From positions 1 through 6,211 of the forward strand of contig CALBTA010000074.1 of NCBI GenBank assembly GCA_937967755.1: 6,211 nt of DNA. The letters run 5' to 3'. Source of the stretch: an uncultured Planctomycetaceae bacterium (GTDB lineage: Bacteria; Planctomycetota; Planctomycetia; Pirellulales; Pirellulaceae). The notes below the pieces were generated by a model. The model worked only from the letters and a program-made list of their open reading frames with translations. It was not told where the DNA came from and did not search any database. Shown piece after piece: positions 1-6,044 of this stretch. The translations under genes and the position numbers were made by a program. The stretch's first letter is position 1. Each line of letters opens with the position of its first letter.

Positions 1-27
1 CTTTCACCCTATTTGACGCTTTGTTTT

Positions 28-33
28 GGAGAG
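28..33 (+). promoter_or_regulatory. Ribosome binding site of the PDZ gene
   Basis: GGAGAG lies six bases before the ATG at 40. It favours that ATG over the in-frame TTG at 13, which would add nine residues ahead of the signal peptide and has no purine-rich stretch in front of it. Confidence 0.7.
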
Positions 34-39
34 AGAACG

Positions 40-723
40 ATGAAAACCACGACCACCTTCGCCGCTGTGATGATTGTTGCTTCCGTTGCTGCCGCCGCTT
101 TCGCTCAAGGGCGAAACGACGCCATGATGGTCCGCCTGGAAGATCAGCCGGAAACCCGCCTGACGCTTCGCCCGACGGTGAGCCGTTCGGACTACCTGGG
201 TCTGGCGGTTCAGTCGTCTTACTCGGGCCGCGGCTTGAAAGTTCACTCGACCGAATTCGGCAGTGCGGCCGCAACGTTTGGCCTGGAGCAAGGCGATATC
301 ATCGTCGGAGCGGGCGGCGACTTTGTCGATACGATGGCCGACTTGGAAAACGCCTTCCGCGTCAGCGGCGGCAACGTCGAAGTCACTGTGAAAGATATCA
401 ACACCGGCCGCTGGTTGACCGGCACGATGAAGCGCGGCAGCGGTTCGGGCCGCATCAACAACGCGGTGGCCTATGTGCCGGGCTTGGGTGTTGAGGTCGA
501 AATCTTGAACGCCGGCGGATACAAAATCACCCGCGTCGAAGGCGGATCGGTCGCCGACCAGATCAACCTGACCGCCGGCGATGTGATCTTGAAGGTCAAC
601 GGAGTGAAGATCGAGAACGTGCGAAACCCCAGCACGACATTCGCCCGCTCGTTCACGATGATCTACAACGACCGCGAAACGGGCCTGCGTTACTCGCTGG
701 AGCGGAACGTTTGGCGAGACTAA
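40..723 (+). CDS. Secreted protein with two tandem PDZ domains
   Basis: This 227-residue protein is predicted to be exported and to bind peptide ends or partner proteins outside the cytoplasm. Residues 1-22 form a Sec signal peptide: a Lys at position 2, an Ala/Val-rich core, and likely cleavage after AFA before Q23. Two PDZ-like domains follow. The first spans about 52-131 with a YLGLAV entry strand, a GSAAATFGLEQGDII core and a following helix (DLENAF). The second spans about 148-223 with GLGVEVE, a GSVADQINLTAGDVILKVNG core and a final strand LRYSLER. The pattern 'x-A-x-x-GL-x-x-GD-x-I' is the PDZ hallmark seen in HtrA-type proteases and in planctomycete secreted PDZ proteins. No protease or other catalytic domain is present, so it is probably an adaptor or a protein-binding module. 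The start is set by the GGAGAG site and by the signal peptide. The next gene is 207 bases away with a repeat and a terminator between, so this is probably the end of a transcript. The specific function is unknown. Confidence 0.9.
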   Translation: MKTTTTFAAVMIVASVAAAAFAQGRNDAMMVRLEDQPETRLTLRPTVSRSDYLGLAVQSSYSGRGLKVHSTEFGSAAATFGLEQGDIIVGAGGDFVDTMADLENAFRVSGGNVEVTVKDINTGRWLTGTMKRGSGSGRINNAVAYVPGLGVEVEILNAGGYKITRVEGGSVADQINLTAGDVILKVNGVKIENVRNPSTTFARSFTMIYNDRETGLRYSLERNVWRD

Positions 724-730
724 TATTGCT

Positions 731-811
731 GTAGCAGGCACACTCCGTGTGCCGTCCGCAGTAAAAGAGTTCGTTCACAAACAGTTGCGGCACACGGAGT
801 GTGCCTACTAC
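731..811. repeat. Paired palindromic repeat 1 (BIME-like, GTAG...CTAC)
   Basis: Two arms, 731-754 and 788-811, are inverted copies matching at 23 of 24 positions around a 33-base spacer. Each arm is itself a hairpin: GGCACAC-TCC-GTGTGCC at 737-753 and GGCACAC-GGA-GTGTGCC at 789-805, both with perfect 7-bp stems. The outer ends are GTAG (731-734) and CTAC (808-811). This is the layout of two REP units facing each other. It lies just after the PDZ gene stop and just before the terminator. It could instead act as a transcript-end structure, but it has no T tract of its own. Confidence 0.8.
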
Positions 812-817
812 CATCGC

Positions 818-852
818 AAGCGGCGTTCTTCCCCGGAAGGACGCCGCTTTTT
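818..852 (+). terminator. Intrinsic terminator downstream of the PDZ gene
   Basis: A 14-bp hairpin pairs 818-831 with 836-849, including one G-T wobble and a four-base loop. The GC-rich core AGCGGCG pairs with CGCCGCT. The stem runs into a run of five T (848-852). The polarity fits termination of rightward transcription from the PDZ gene, about 95 bases beyond its stop and beyond the palindromic repeat. It would also insulate the gene starting at 931. Confidence 0.8.
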
Positions 853-920
853 CGATTTCTTGTTCGACCTGATACACTTGAAGGAACTGTTCGGGAACTT
901 GAACTTGTGACACCATCGTC

Positions 921-925
921 GGAGG
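921..925 (+). promoter_or_regulatory. Ribosome binding site of the small secreted protein gene
   Basis: GGAGG lies five bases before the ATG at 931. It decides the start. The same frame stays open back to about 799, but that extension runs through the terminator and part of the palindromic repeat and would bury the signal peptide. Confidence 0.8.
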
Positions 926-930
926 CGGTC

Positions 931-1485
931 ATGCGAAGCTCGATATGTGGTCTGCTTTTCTGTTTCGTATTCGGCCCGTTGGCGACGCTTTCCCTCGCCG
1001 AAACGCTGGACATCAAGAACACTGGCGAAGATCCGATCACCATCGAATTTCACCGGCGGGGAGCCAAGGAAGAACCGAACATTCCGTTGCCGCTGAAAGC
1101 TGGCGAACAACGCAAGATGCGCCCGCAGGAGGACGCGTTCTACGGCTGGTTCATTACCGATCACAACGACACCACCCACCGCATTGGTTACCGCCGTATG
1201 CGCGGGTTGGCAGTGAAACACCCCGGCGCGGTCATTGAAATTCGCCCGCAAGTGGAAGAGGTCGAAGCGGAGAAGACGTTCGTGGTCATGGTTCCTGTCA
1301 CGAGGCAAATCATCGACGAAAGCGGCGAAACGGTGACCGTCACCGAATTGGTGGCCGAAACCCGGACGAGTGTAGTCCGATTCAACGAAGTCACCAGCTT
1401 CCAAATCGTGCTGACCAAAGAGGATGCCGAAGACATCCCACTGCCGTTTCGCAAGTTTGCCAAAGAACCGCCGGTGTCAGAGTAG
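931..1485 (+). CDS. Small secreted protein of unknown function
   Basis: I do not recognise a named family for this 184-residue protein. Residues 1-23 form a clear signal peptide: an Arg at 2, a hydrophobic core GLLFCFVFGP, and probable cleavage after SLA before E24. The mature part looks like mixed beta structure. It opens with ETLDIKNTGEDPITIEF, a strand-turn-strand pattern suggestive of an Ig-like or beta-sandwich fold (inference only). The middle is rich in charged residues and His, with HNDTTHRIGYRRMR at about 74-87. The C-terminal part alternates Val and Thr (VVMVPVTRQII, then GETVTVTELVAETRT). This resembles the 'VPVTR...PETRT' runs found in many planctomycete secreted proteins of unknown role. 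No membrane anchor or catalytic motif is seen. The stop codon TAG is the last three bases of the GTAG foot of the adjacent repeat. It stands alone behind a terminator and converges on the DUF1559 gene, so it is probably monocistronic. Confidence 0.8.
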   Translation: MRSSICGLLFCFVFGPLATLSLAETLDIKNTGEDPITIEFHRRGAKEEPNIPLPLKAGEQRKMRPQEDAFYGWFITDHNDTTHRIGYRRMRGLAVKHPGAVIEIRPQVEEVEAEKTFVVMVPVTRQIIDESGETVTVTELVAETRTSVVRFNEVTSFQIVLTKEDAEDIPLPFRKFAKEPPVSE

Positions 1486-1555
1486 AACAATTGTCTCAAT
1501 TGTTCCCGCGACCAAGGTCGCTGACGATTGGAACAATTGAGGACAATTGTTCTAC
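1482..1555. repeat. Paired palindromic repeat 2 (BIME-like), between convergent genes
   Basis: Arms 1482-1506 and 1530-1555 are inverted copies differing by one inserted base. Each arm is a hairpin: GAACAATTG-TCT-CAATTGTTC (1485-1505) and GAACAATTG-AGGA-CAATTGTTC (1531-1552), both with perfect 9-bp stems. A third small hairpin, GCGAC-CAAG-GTCGC (1508-1521), sits in the spacer. GTAG (1482-1485) and CTAC (1552-1555) bound the element. It overlaps the stop codon of the left gene and ends eight bases from the stop of the right gene. It therefore fills nearly all of the convergent gap and may mark the transcript ends of both. Confidence 0.85.
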
Positions 1556-1563
1556 ATAGGCAC

Positions 1564-2334
1564 CTACCGCGACCAATCAATCATTTGGCCATCGTCGCGA
1601 TGGAGAAACTTGTCCCACAGATCGGGCGTGATTTCCGGGCCGAACAGGTGCACGCTGCCGTCGGCCAGGCCGACGATGGCTTGTAGCGGAACGACGTTGG
1701 CTGCGCTGGGATCGGCACCGTCGCTGACCCGTTGCAACTGGTCGATCGAAATGTCGCGCGGCTCGGCCCAGTGGATGTCGCTGTTGGCGATTTCGATAAC
1801 CAAGATCGTGTTGGATGTTCCATCACGAATATGGGCCGGGCTGATTCCGCCGCGAAATCCACTTTCTTCTTTCGTAGGCGGAAAGATCGTGTCTTCGCCG
1901 ACGACCACTGCGAAACTGGTGTTCTGCCCGTGGTTGGAAAGCCGCGGGCTTTGATAGTTCTGCATCGTCAGGCTGGCGACCGCCTGGTTCTCGGGTGCAT
2001 CCCACGGCTTGTCGAAATGGTATTGATCGTAAACGTACCCTTGCTCCAAATAGGGCAAGATCGCCACCCGCCAACTATGCACCGGTTCGCCCTCTCCGCG
2101 TGAACCAGCGGATGCTGGAAAGTGGCCAAACATCATTTGGTACTGCAGCATCGCCAAGCCAAGTTGCTTCATGTTGTTCTGCGACTGCTCGAACCGCTTG
2201 CCCTGCATCACCAGAAAAAATATCCCACCACCCACGACCAGCACGAATCCGCCCGCCAGCACGCCAGCGATAAGGCAGCCGATTAGCAGGCCGTTATTTT
2301 TTCGTTGGGGCTTGAGTTGTGATGGTTCGCTCAT
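1564..2334 (-). CDS. DUF1559 domain protein, membrane-anchored
   Basis: A 256-residue member of the DUF1559 (PF07596) family, which is greatly expanded in Planctomycetes and whose function is poorly known. Family marks in order: NNMKQLGLAMLQYQ with HFPA (53-74); SWRVAILPYLEQ (87-98) followed by YDQYHFDKPWDAPEN (102-116); DGTSNTILVIE (171-181); and LADGSVHLF (223-231) near the C-terminus. Most family members begin with a type IV pilin-like leader (GFTLVE). This one lacks it. It has a short basic, polar N-terminus (1-14, with Lys and Arg) and one Gly-rich hydrophobic segment (about 15-43), so I infer an inner-membrane anchor with the domain outside the cytoplasm. The start ATG is fixed by a strong GGAGG six bases upstream. 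It lies 100 bases downstream of the threonine aldolase on the same strand. Co-transcription is possible, and there is no functional link I can name. Confidence 0.92.
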   Translation of the reverse strand: MSEPSQLKPQRKNNGLLIGCLIAGVLAGGFVLVVGGGIFFLVMQGKRFEQSQNNMKQLGLAMLQYQMMFGHFPASAGSRGEGEPVHSWRVAILPYLEQGYVYDQYHFDKPWDAPENQAVASLTMQNYQSPRLSNHGQNTSFAVVVGEDTIFPPTKEESGFRGGISPAHIRDGTSNTILVIEIANSDIHWAEPRDISIDQLQRVSDGADPSAANVVPLQAIVGLADGSVHLFGPEITPDLWDKFLHRDDGQMIDWSR

Positions 2335-2340
2335 GAAAGA

Positions 2341-2345
2341 CCTCC
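2341..2345 (-). promoter_or_regulatory. Ribosome binding site of the DUF1559 gene
   Basis: CCTCC on the + strand reads GGAGG on the coding strand, six bases before the ATG at 2334. This is one of the clearest Shine-Dalgarno sites in the window. Confidence 0.8.
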
Positions 2346-2392
2346 GTCGAGACAGACGTTAGCGAAGATGTCAATTTACTACAGACTCATCC

Positions 2393-2419
2393 GTAGGTCC
2401 GCCCTGCCATCAGCGGGCC
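2393..2419. repeat. Possible solitary REP-like hairpin
   Basis: GTAG (2393-2396) leads directly into a hairpin pairing 2396-2402 (GGTCCGC) with 2413-2419 (GCGGGCC), seven pairs with one G-T wobble and a 10-base loop. There is no inverted partner ending in CTAC on the right, so this would be a single unit or a remnant. It lies between the aldolase stop and the DUF1559 gene and could equally be a simple transcript-end hairpin. The loop is longer than in the paired elements, so the call is weak. Confidence 0.35.
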
Positions 2420-2434
2420 TTCATTTTACCGACA

Positions 2435-3451
2435 TCACCTGGTCAATGCCTTCGCCACCAATGCGATATCCCCAGCCGAAACATCCAAATGTGTCACCGC
2501 GCGGACGAGTGGGCCGTCGAAGGGTAGCATCAGCACGCCCCGTTCGGCCAGGCGGTTCACGTATTCTTCGGCCGTTCCCAACGCAGGATCAACGCGGAAG
2601 ATTACGATGTTCGTATCGACGGCGCTGGTGTGCAGCGTCAAGCCGTCGGTTCGGCGAATCGCATCGGCCAGCGCCTGGGCGTTGGCGTGATCCTCTGCGA
2701 GGCGTTCCACGTGATGTTCCAGAGCGTACAACGCCCCGGCGGCGATGATGCCGGCTTGCCGCATGCCGCCGCCGAATAGTTTGCGGTGCCACTGGGCGGT
2801 CGCGATCAACTCTTCGCTGCCGGCCAGCGCGGAACCAACGGGTGCGCCCAGCCCTTTGCTGAAGCAAACGCTGACCGTATCGAAGTGCTGCGCCCACTCG
2901 CTGGCAGGAATGCCCGATGACACCACCGCGTTGAACAGGCGCGCTCCGTCAAGGTGTGTCGCCAAGCCATGCTCGCGAGCCCAGGAAGTCATCTCCACAA
3001 CGCCATCGTAAGGCAGCACCCGGCCGGCCCCGCGGTTGTGCGTGTTCTCCAGGCAAAGCAACCGCGTCCGCACGCAATGTTCGTCTGTGAAACGGATCAA
3101 ATCGCGCACGTCGTCGAGTGTCAGCAAATTTTCTTTCGCCTTCACCGCCCGCACCGCCAGGCTGGAAAGCTGCGCGTAGCCGCCCTGCTCGTAGTTGAAA
3201 ATGTGGCAACCTTCTTCGCAAATGAACTCATCGCCAGGCCGGCAGTGCAGCCGCAGCCCGACCTGGTTGGTCATCGTGCCCGAGGGCATAAAAATGGCCG
3301 CCGGCTTGCCAAGCATCTCGGCGATGCGATCCTGCAGCCGGGCGACGGTCGGATCGACATCGACCACGTCGTCGCCCACTTCAGCCTCGGCCATCGCCCG
3401 CCGCATCTCGGCTGTCGGGCGGGTGACGGTATCACTGCGAAGGTCGATCAT
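2435..3451 (-). CDS. ltaE: Low-specificity L-threonine aldolase
   Basis: A cytoplasmic pyridoxal phosphate enzyme (fold type I) that cleaves L-threonine and L-allo-threonine to glycine and acetaldehyde. The protein is 338 residues, close to E. coli LtaE (about 333), and aligns from its first residues, MIDLRSDTVTRPT. Key sites are visible: SGTMTNQ (57-63) in the cofactor-binding loop, H83 that stacks on the cofactor ring, H125 before RTRLLCLENTHN, D168-G-A-R171 for the pyridine nitrogen and substrate region, SKGLGAPVGS with Schiff-base lysine K199, and KLFGGGMRQAG later. The start was taken at the ATG at 3451 because homology begins there. A TTG five codons upstream (3466) is in frame but adds residues not expected in the family. 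No strong Shine-Dalgarno site is seen. One oddity: the usual GDDVYG segment reads GDDVVD, replacing the active-site Tyr near position 30 by Val. The gene diverges from the VIT/VWA gene across a repeat-bearing gap. Confidence 0.95.
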   Translation of the reverse strand: MIDLRSDTVTRPTAEMRRAMAEAEVGDDVVDVDPTVARLQDRIAEMLGKPAAIFMPSGTMTNQVGLRLHCRPGDEFICEEGCHIFNYEQGGYAQLSSLAVRAVKAKENLLTLDDVRDLIRFTDEHCVRTRLLCLENTHNRGAGRVLPYDGVVEMTSWAREHGLATHLDGARLFNAVVSSGIPASEWAQHFDTVSVCFSKGLGAPVGSALAGSEELIATAQWHRKLFGGGMRQAGIIAAGALYALEHHVERLAEDHANAQALADAIRRTDGLTLHTSAVDTNIVIFRVDPALGTAEEYVNRLAERGVLMLPFDGPLVRAVTHLDVSAGDIALVAKALTR

Positions 3452-3472
3452 GAGTACTGGTTCCAATCGCTA

Positions 3473-3528
3473 GTAGCGGAATTTGCAAAAATTCCGCGGA
3501 TAGCGGGAATTCTCGCGAATTCCGCTAC
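3473..3528. repeat. Paired palindromic repeat 3 (compact BIME-like)
   Basis: Two hairpins stand almost back to back with only a five-base spacer (3498-3502). The left unit is GCGGAATTT-GCAA-AAATTCCGC (3476-3497, perfect 9-bp stem). The right unit is GCGGGAATTC-TCGC-GAATTCCGC (3503-3525, one bulged G). The outer ends are GTAG (3473-3476) and CTAC (3525-3528). As inverted arms they match at 22 of 25 aligned positions plus one indel. The element lies in the divergent gap, about 20 bases upstream of the aldolase start, so any aldolase promoter would have to lie in or beyond it. Confidence 0.8.
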
Positions 3529-3678
3529 AGTGCAACTTCGTCCTACGCTAGAGCATAAACTGTTTCACAACAACAACTTGCGCACCATTCCTCGATTCGG
3601 GAACAAATCGACGCTTGAAATCGTCTAACATCCAACGGATCGATCCACCCCTGCCACCCGCTTTCGGAAATGCCTGCC
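3529..3678. other. Divergent intergenic leader without a clear promoter
   Basis: This 150-base stretch separates repeat 3 from the VIT/VWA start and probably contains promoters for both directions, by position only. I found no convincing -35/-10 pair. CATAAA at 3554-3559 is the best AT-rich candidate but has a poor partner upstream. A small hairpin, TCGATT (3592-3597) with AATCGA (3606-3611), is present and could be chance. Confidence 0.3.
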
Positions 3679-5928
3679 ATGACCATCGCTCGACGTTATC
3701 TAACCGCAATTTCTGCCGCATTTCTAGCCGTGCTGTTTTCTTCCACGGTCTTCGGCCAAGGCTTCCTGCTGCCCGACGCCGCCGACGAAGCGTTCCCGAT
3801 GCCGCGCTGCGTCATCGCCCCATGGCCAGAGCCCTTCCCGCTGCCGCACCCGCAACCGGTCGAGCGGTCTTACAAACTCAAAGAACTGGCGATGGACGTT
3901 GCGTTGAAGGACCAAATCGCCAAGGTCGCCGTTTCGCAAACGTTTGTGAACACGGGCAACGTTCAAATCGAAGCGTCTTTCGTCTTTCCGCTGCCGCACG
4001 ACGGGGCGATTGATTCGCTGACCTTCATGGTCGACGGCAAAGAGTTCAAGGGCAAGCTGCTCGACGCTGACGAAGCCCGCACGATTTATCAAAGTTACGT
4101 GCAACGCAACATCGACCCGGCGCTGATGGAATGGATCGGCGGCGGCATGTTCAAGACCAGCGTCTTCCCGATCCCGCCTGGGAAAGAACGCAAGGTGACG
4201 ATGAATTACACGCAGCTATGCAGCCGCGAGGGTGGCGTGACCGAGATGGTTTTCCCGCTGCGGGCGGCGCAATACACCGACAAGCCGGTTGAGAACGTCA
4301 AGCTGGAAGTACAACTCACCAGCACGCAGAATTTGAAGAACGTCTACAGCCCGTCGCACCCGATGCAAATGCAGCGGACCGACAACAAACAGGCGAAGCT
4401 GATTTATGAAGGTTCGAACGAAGTTCCGCATTCCGATTTCCGCTTGCTGTACGACGTGGGCGACCGGGCGGTGGGGGCCAGCGTGCTGTCGTACCGCCCT
4501 GACGAGAACGAGGATGGCTACTACCTGATGCTCGTCAGCCCGGAGATCAAGGAGAAGAAAACCGACATCGCCCGCAAGACGGTGATTTTCGTCGTCGATC
4601 GCAGCGGCAGCATGAGCGGCAAGAAGATCGAGCAAGCCAAAGGCGCGCTCAAATTCGTGCTGAACAACCTGAACGAAGGCGACCTGTTCAACATCGTTGC
4701 TTACGACCGCATCGTCGAAAGCTTCCAGCCCGAATTGCAAAAGTACGACGCGACCACCCGCGACGCGGCGGTGAAGTGGGTCGACGGGATGTACGCCGGC
4801 GGCAGCACGAACATTGATGAAGCTTTGGAGACAGCGTTCTCGCAGATAAAGGACGACACAACGCCCAGCTACATGATCTTCCTGACCGACGGCATGCCGA
4901 CCGCTGGCGAGACCAAGGCCCCGGCCATTGTCGCCAACGCCACCAAACGGAACACCGCCCGCACGCGCGTGTTTTCGTTCGGCGTCGGTTACGACGTGAA
5001 CAGCAAACTGCTGGAACGGCTATCGCGCGACTGCTTCGGCAAAAGCGATTACGTTCGCCCCGACGACGACATCGAAGTGGCGGTCAGCCAGCTTTACCAG
5101 AAAATCGGTTCGCCCGTTTTGACGAACGTGGCGATCGATTGGGAAATGCCCGACCACAAGGTGGAAGAGGGCAGTGTCGTCAACCGCGTCTATCCGCAAC
5201 AGGCGTACGATTTGTTCCAAGGCGAGCAACTGGTGATGGTCGGCCGTTACCGCCAGGCCGATTCAGGCAAGGTGACCATCAGCGGCGCAGTCGGCGGCGA
5301 GAAGCAAACGTTCGACTTCCAGGCCAGCCTGGTCGAGAAGTCAACCGACGAGGCCAACGCCTACATCGAAAAGCTGTGGGCGACACGCCGCGTTGGGCAG
5401 ATCATTGATGAGATCGATCTGGTCGGGAAGAACGAAGAGTTGATCGAAGAGTTGGTTGCGCTTTCCAAACAGCACGGCATCATGACCCCTTACACGGCGT
5501 TCCTGGCGGAAGAAGAAGGGGCCAAGCTGGCCGGCCCGGAAGTTCACCGTAGGGCCGCGGCTGAGCTTGACGCCCTCGACGCGGTCAGCGGAGCCGGCGG
5601 CTTCGCCCAACGCGACTTCAAAGCCGAACTTCAGCAAGCCAACACCGCACCCGCACCCGCCGCGGCGAAGTTCCGCGCCGCCGATGATGACAAGGAAGTC
5701 GTCGTCAACACTGTGAAGTCCGTTGGCACGAAGACATTCTTCTACCGTGGAGAGCGGTGGGTCGATTCGTCCGTCGATGAAGCGCAACTGGCCAAGGCCA
5801 CGAAGGTGAAACGTTTCAGCAAAGAATACTTTGACCTCGTCAACAAGCATGGTAGCGGTGCTGCTAAGTACCTGGCCATCGAAGGCAAAGTTGTGCTGCA
5901 GCTTGACGACGTCGTTTACGAATTCTAG
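3679..5928 (+). CDS. Secreted VIT and von Willebrand factor A domain protein
   Basis: A 749-residue exported protein with the domain order of inter-alpha-trypsin inhibitor heavy chains. Residues 1-26 are a signal peptide (two Arg at 5-6, hydrophobic core, probable cleavage after VFG before Q27). A Pro-rich stretch leads to the VIT domain (about 62-180), with VSQTFVNTGN, FVFPLPHDGAIDSLTF, and ALMEWIGGGMFKTSVFPIPPGKERKV. The VWA domain (about 301-480) has a complete metal-ion site: D307-R-S309-G-S311, T377 in GGSTN, and D404 in FLTDG, so Mg or Mn dependent ligand binding is expected. Next comes a helical segment ending HGIMTPYTAFLAEEEG (about 599-613), typical of this family, then an Ala/Pro-rich linker. 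A C-terminal module from about 675 (TVKSVGTKTFFYRGERWVDS) is common in bacterial VIT/VWA proteins. No C-terminal anchor is seen. The ATG at 3679 is preferred over the ATG at 3670 because the only purine-rich site (GGAAA from 3666) is too close to the latter. Its partner and role are unknown. Confidence 0.93.
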   Translation: MTIARRYLTAISAAFLAVLFSSTVFGQGFLLPDAADEAFPMPRCVIAPWPEPFPLPHPQPVERSYKLKELAMDVALKDQIAKVAVSQTFVNTGNVQIEASFVFPLPHDGAIDSLTFMVDGKEFKGKLLDADEARTIYQSYVQRNIDPALMEWIGGGMFKTSVFPIPPGKERKVTMNYTQLCSREGGVTEMVFPLRAAQYTDKPVENVKLEVQLTSTQNLKNVYSPSHPMQMQRTDNKQAKLIYEGSNEVPHSDFRLLYDVGDRAVGASVLSYRPDENEDGYYLMLVSPEIKEKKTDIARKTVIFVVDRSGSMSGKKIEQAKGALKFVLNNLNEGDLFNIVAYDRIVESFQPELQKYDATTRDAAVKWVDGMYAGGSTNIDEALETAFSQIKDDTTPSYMIFLTDGMPTAGETKAPAIVANATKRNTARTRVFSFGVGYDVNSKLLERLSRDCFGKSDYVRPDDDIEVAVSQLYQKIGSPVLTNVAIDWEMPDHKVEEGSVVNRVYPQQAYDLFQGEQLVMVGRYRQADSGKVTISGAVGGEKQTFDFQASLVEKSTDEANAYIEKLWATRRVGQIIDEIDLVGKNEELIEELVALSKQHGIMTPYTAFLAEEEGAKLAGPEVHRRAAAELDALDAVSGAGGFAQRDFKAELQQANTAPAPAAAKFRAADDDKEVVVNTVKSVGTKTFFYRGERWVDSSVDEAQLAKATKVKRFSKEYFDLVNKHGSGAAKYLAIEGKVVLQLDDVVYEF

Positions 5929-5939
5929 GCCGACAGTCG

Positions 5940-5977
5940 CTTTTCGCCTCACGAAAAGTAGCCATTCGCTGAGCGAA
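5940..5977. repeat. Two adjacent hairpins, the second REP-like, after the VIT/VWA gene
   Basis: Twelve bases after the stop, CTTTTCG (5940-5946) pairs with CGAAAAG (5952-5958) around a five-base loop. It is not followed by T residues, so it is not a classical terminator. GTAG (5958-5961) then precedes a second hairpin, TTCGC-TGA-GCGAA (5965-5977). AAAGTAGCC at 5955-5963 has an exact inverted copy, GGCTACTTT, at 6141-6149, which supplies a CTAC. The two may be the ends of a decayed paired element, or the second hairpin may be a single REP-like unit. Confidence 0.4.
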
Positions 5978-5990
5978 CAACGACAATCTG

Positions 5991-6044
5991 CAACGCATCA
6001 AAATTGCGCAATGCATCATCGCATCACAGCTCGATGATGCGTTG
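5991..6044. other. Overlapping alternative hairpins in the 3' intergenic region
   Basis: CAACGCATCA (5991-6000) is perfectly complementary to TGATGCGTTG (6035-6044). GCATCATCG (6013-6021) is perfectly complementary to CGATGATGC (6032-6040). The two pairings share bases 6035-6040 and so exclude each other. The palindrome TTGCGCAA (6004-6011) lies inside the larger loop, and the word GCATCA occurs three times. No open reading frame with a ribosome site is present. It may be part of the VIT/VWA 3' untranslated region, a small RNA, or a degenerate repeat. Confidence 0.4.

Noticed and set aside
4..741. Long open frame of 245 codons on the minus strand opposite the PDZ gene
   Set aside because: It mirrors codon bias of the real gene in GC-rich DNA. 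The plus-strand frame has a signal peptide, two PDZ domains and a ribosome site; the antisense product has no recognisable features.
884..904. Cluster of GAAC/GTTC words upstream of the gene at 931, as a possible operator
   Set aside because: The spacing and orientation do not match a GAAC-N4-GTTC SOS-type box or any other operator I can name, and the cluster is short.
799..930. Upstream extension of the small secreted protein gene
   Set aside because: The extension would translate part of the repeat and the terminator and put 44 residues before a clear signal peptide. GGAGG at 921-925 supports the ATG at 931.
731..1555. Reading the palindromes as a CRISPR array
   Set aside because: The units are inverted pairs with different sequences in separate gaps, not direct repeats with regular spacers, and no cas gene is present.
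2369..2374. TTGACA on the minus strand upstream of the DUF1559 gene as a -35 box
   Set aside because: At spacings of 16 to 18 bases the partner hexamers are GC-rich and unlike TATAAT, so I cannot support a promoter.
3592..3611. Six-base inverted repeat TCGATT/AATCGA in the divergent gap
   Set aside because: A six-base palindrome with an eight-base loop is expected by chance at this length and has no supporting context.
5341..5952. 203-codon open frame on the minus strand inside the VIT/VWA gene
   Set aside because: It is a shadow of the VIT/VWA coding frame, which carries complete domain motifs through this region.
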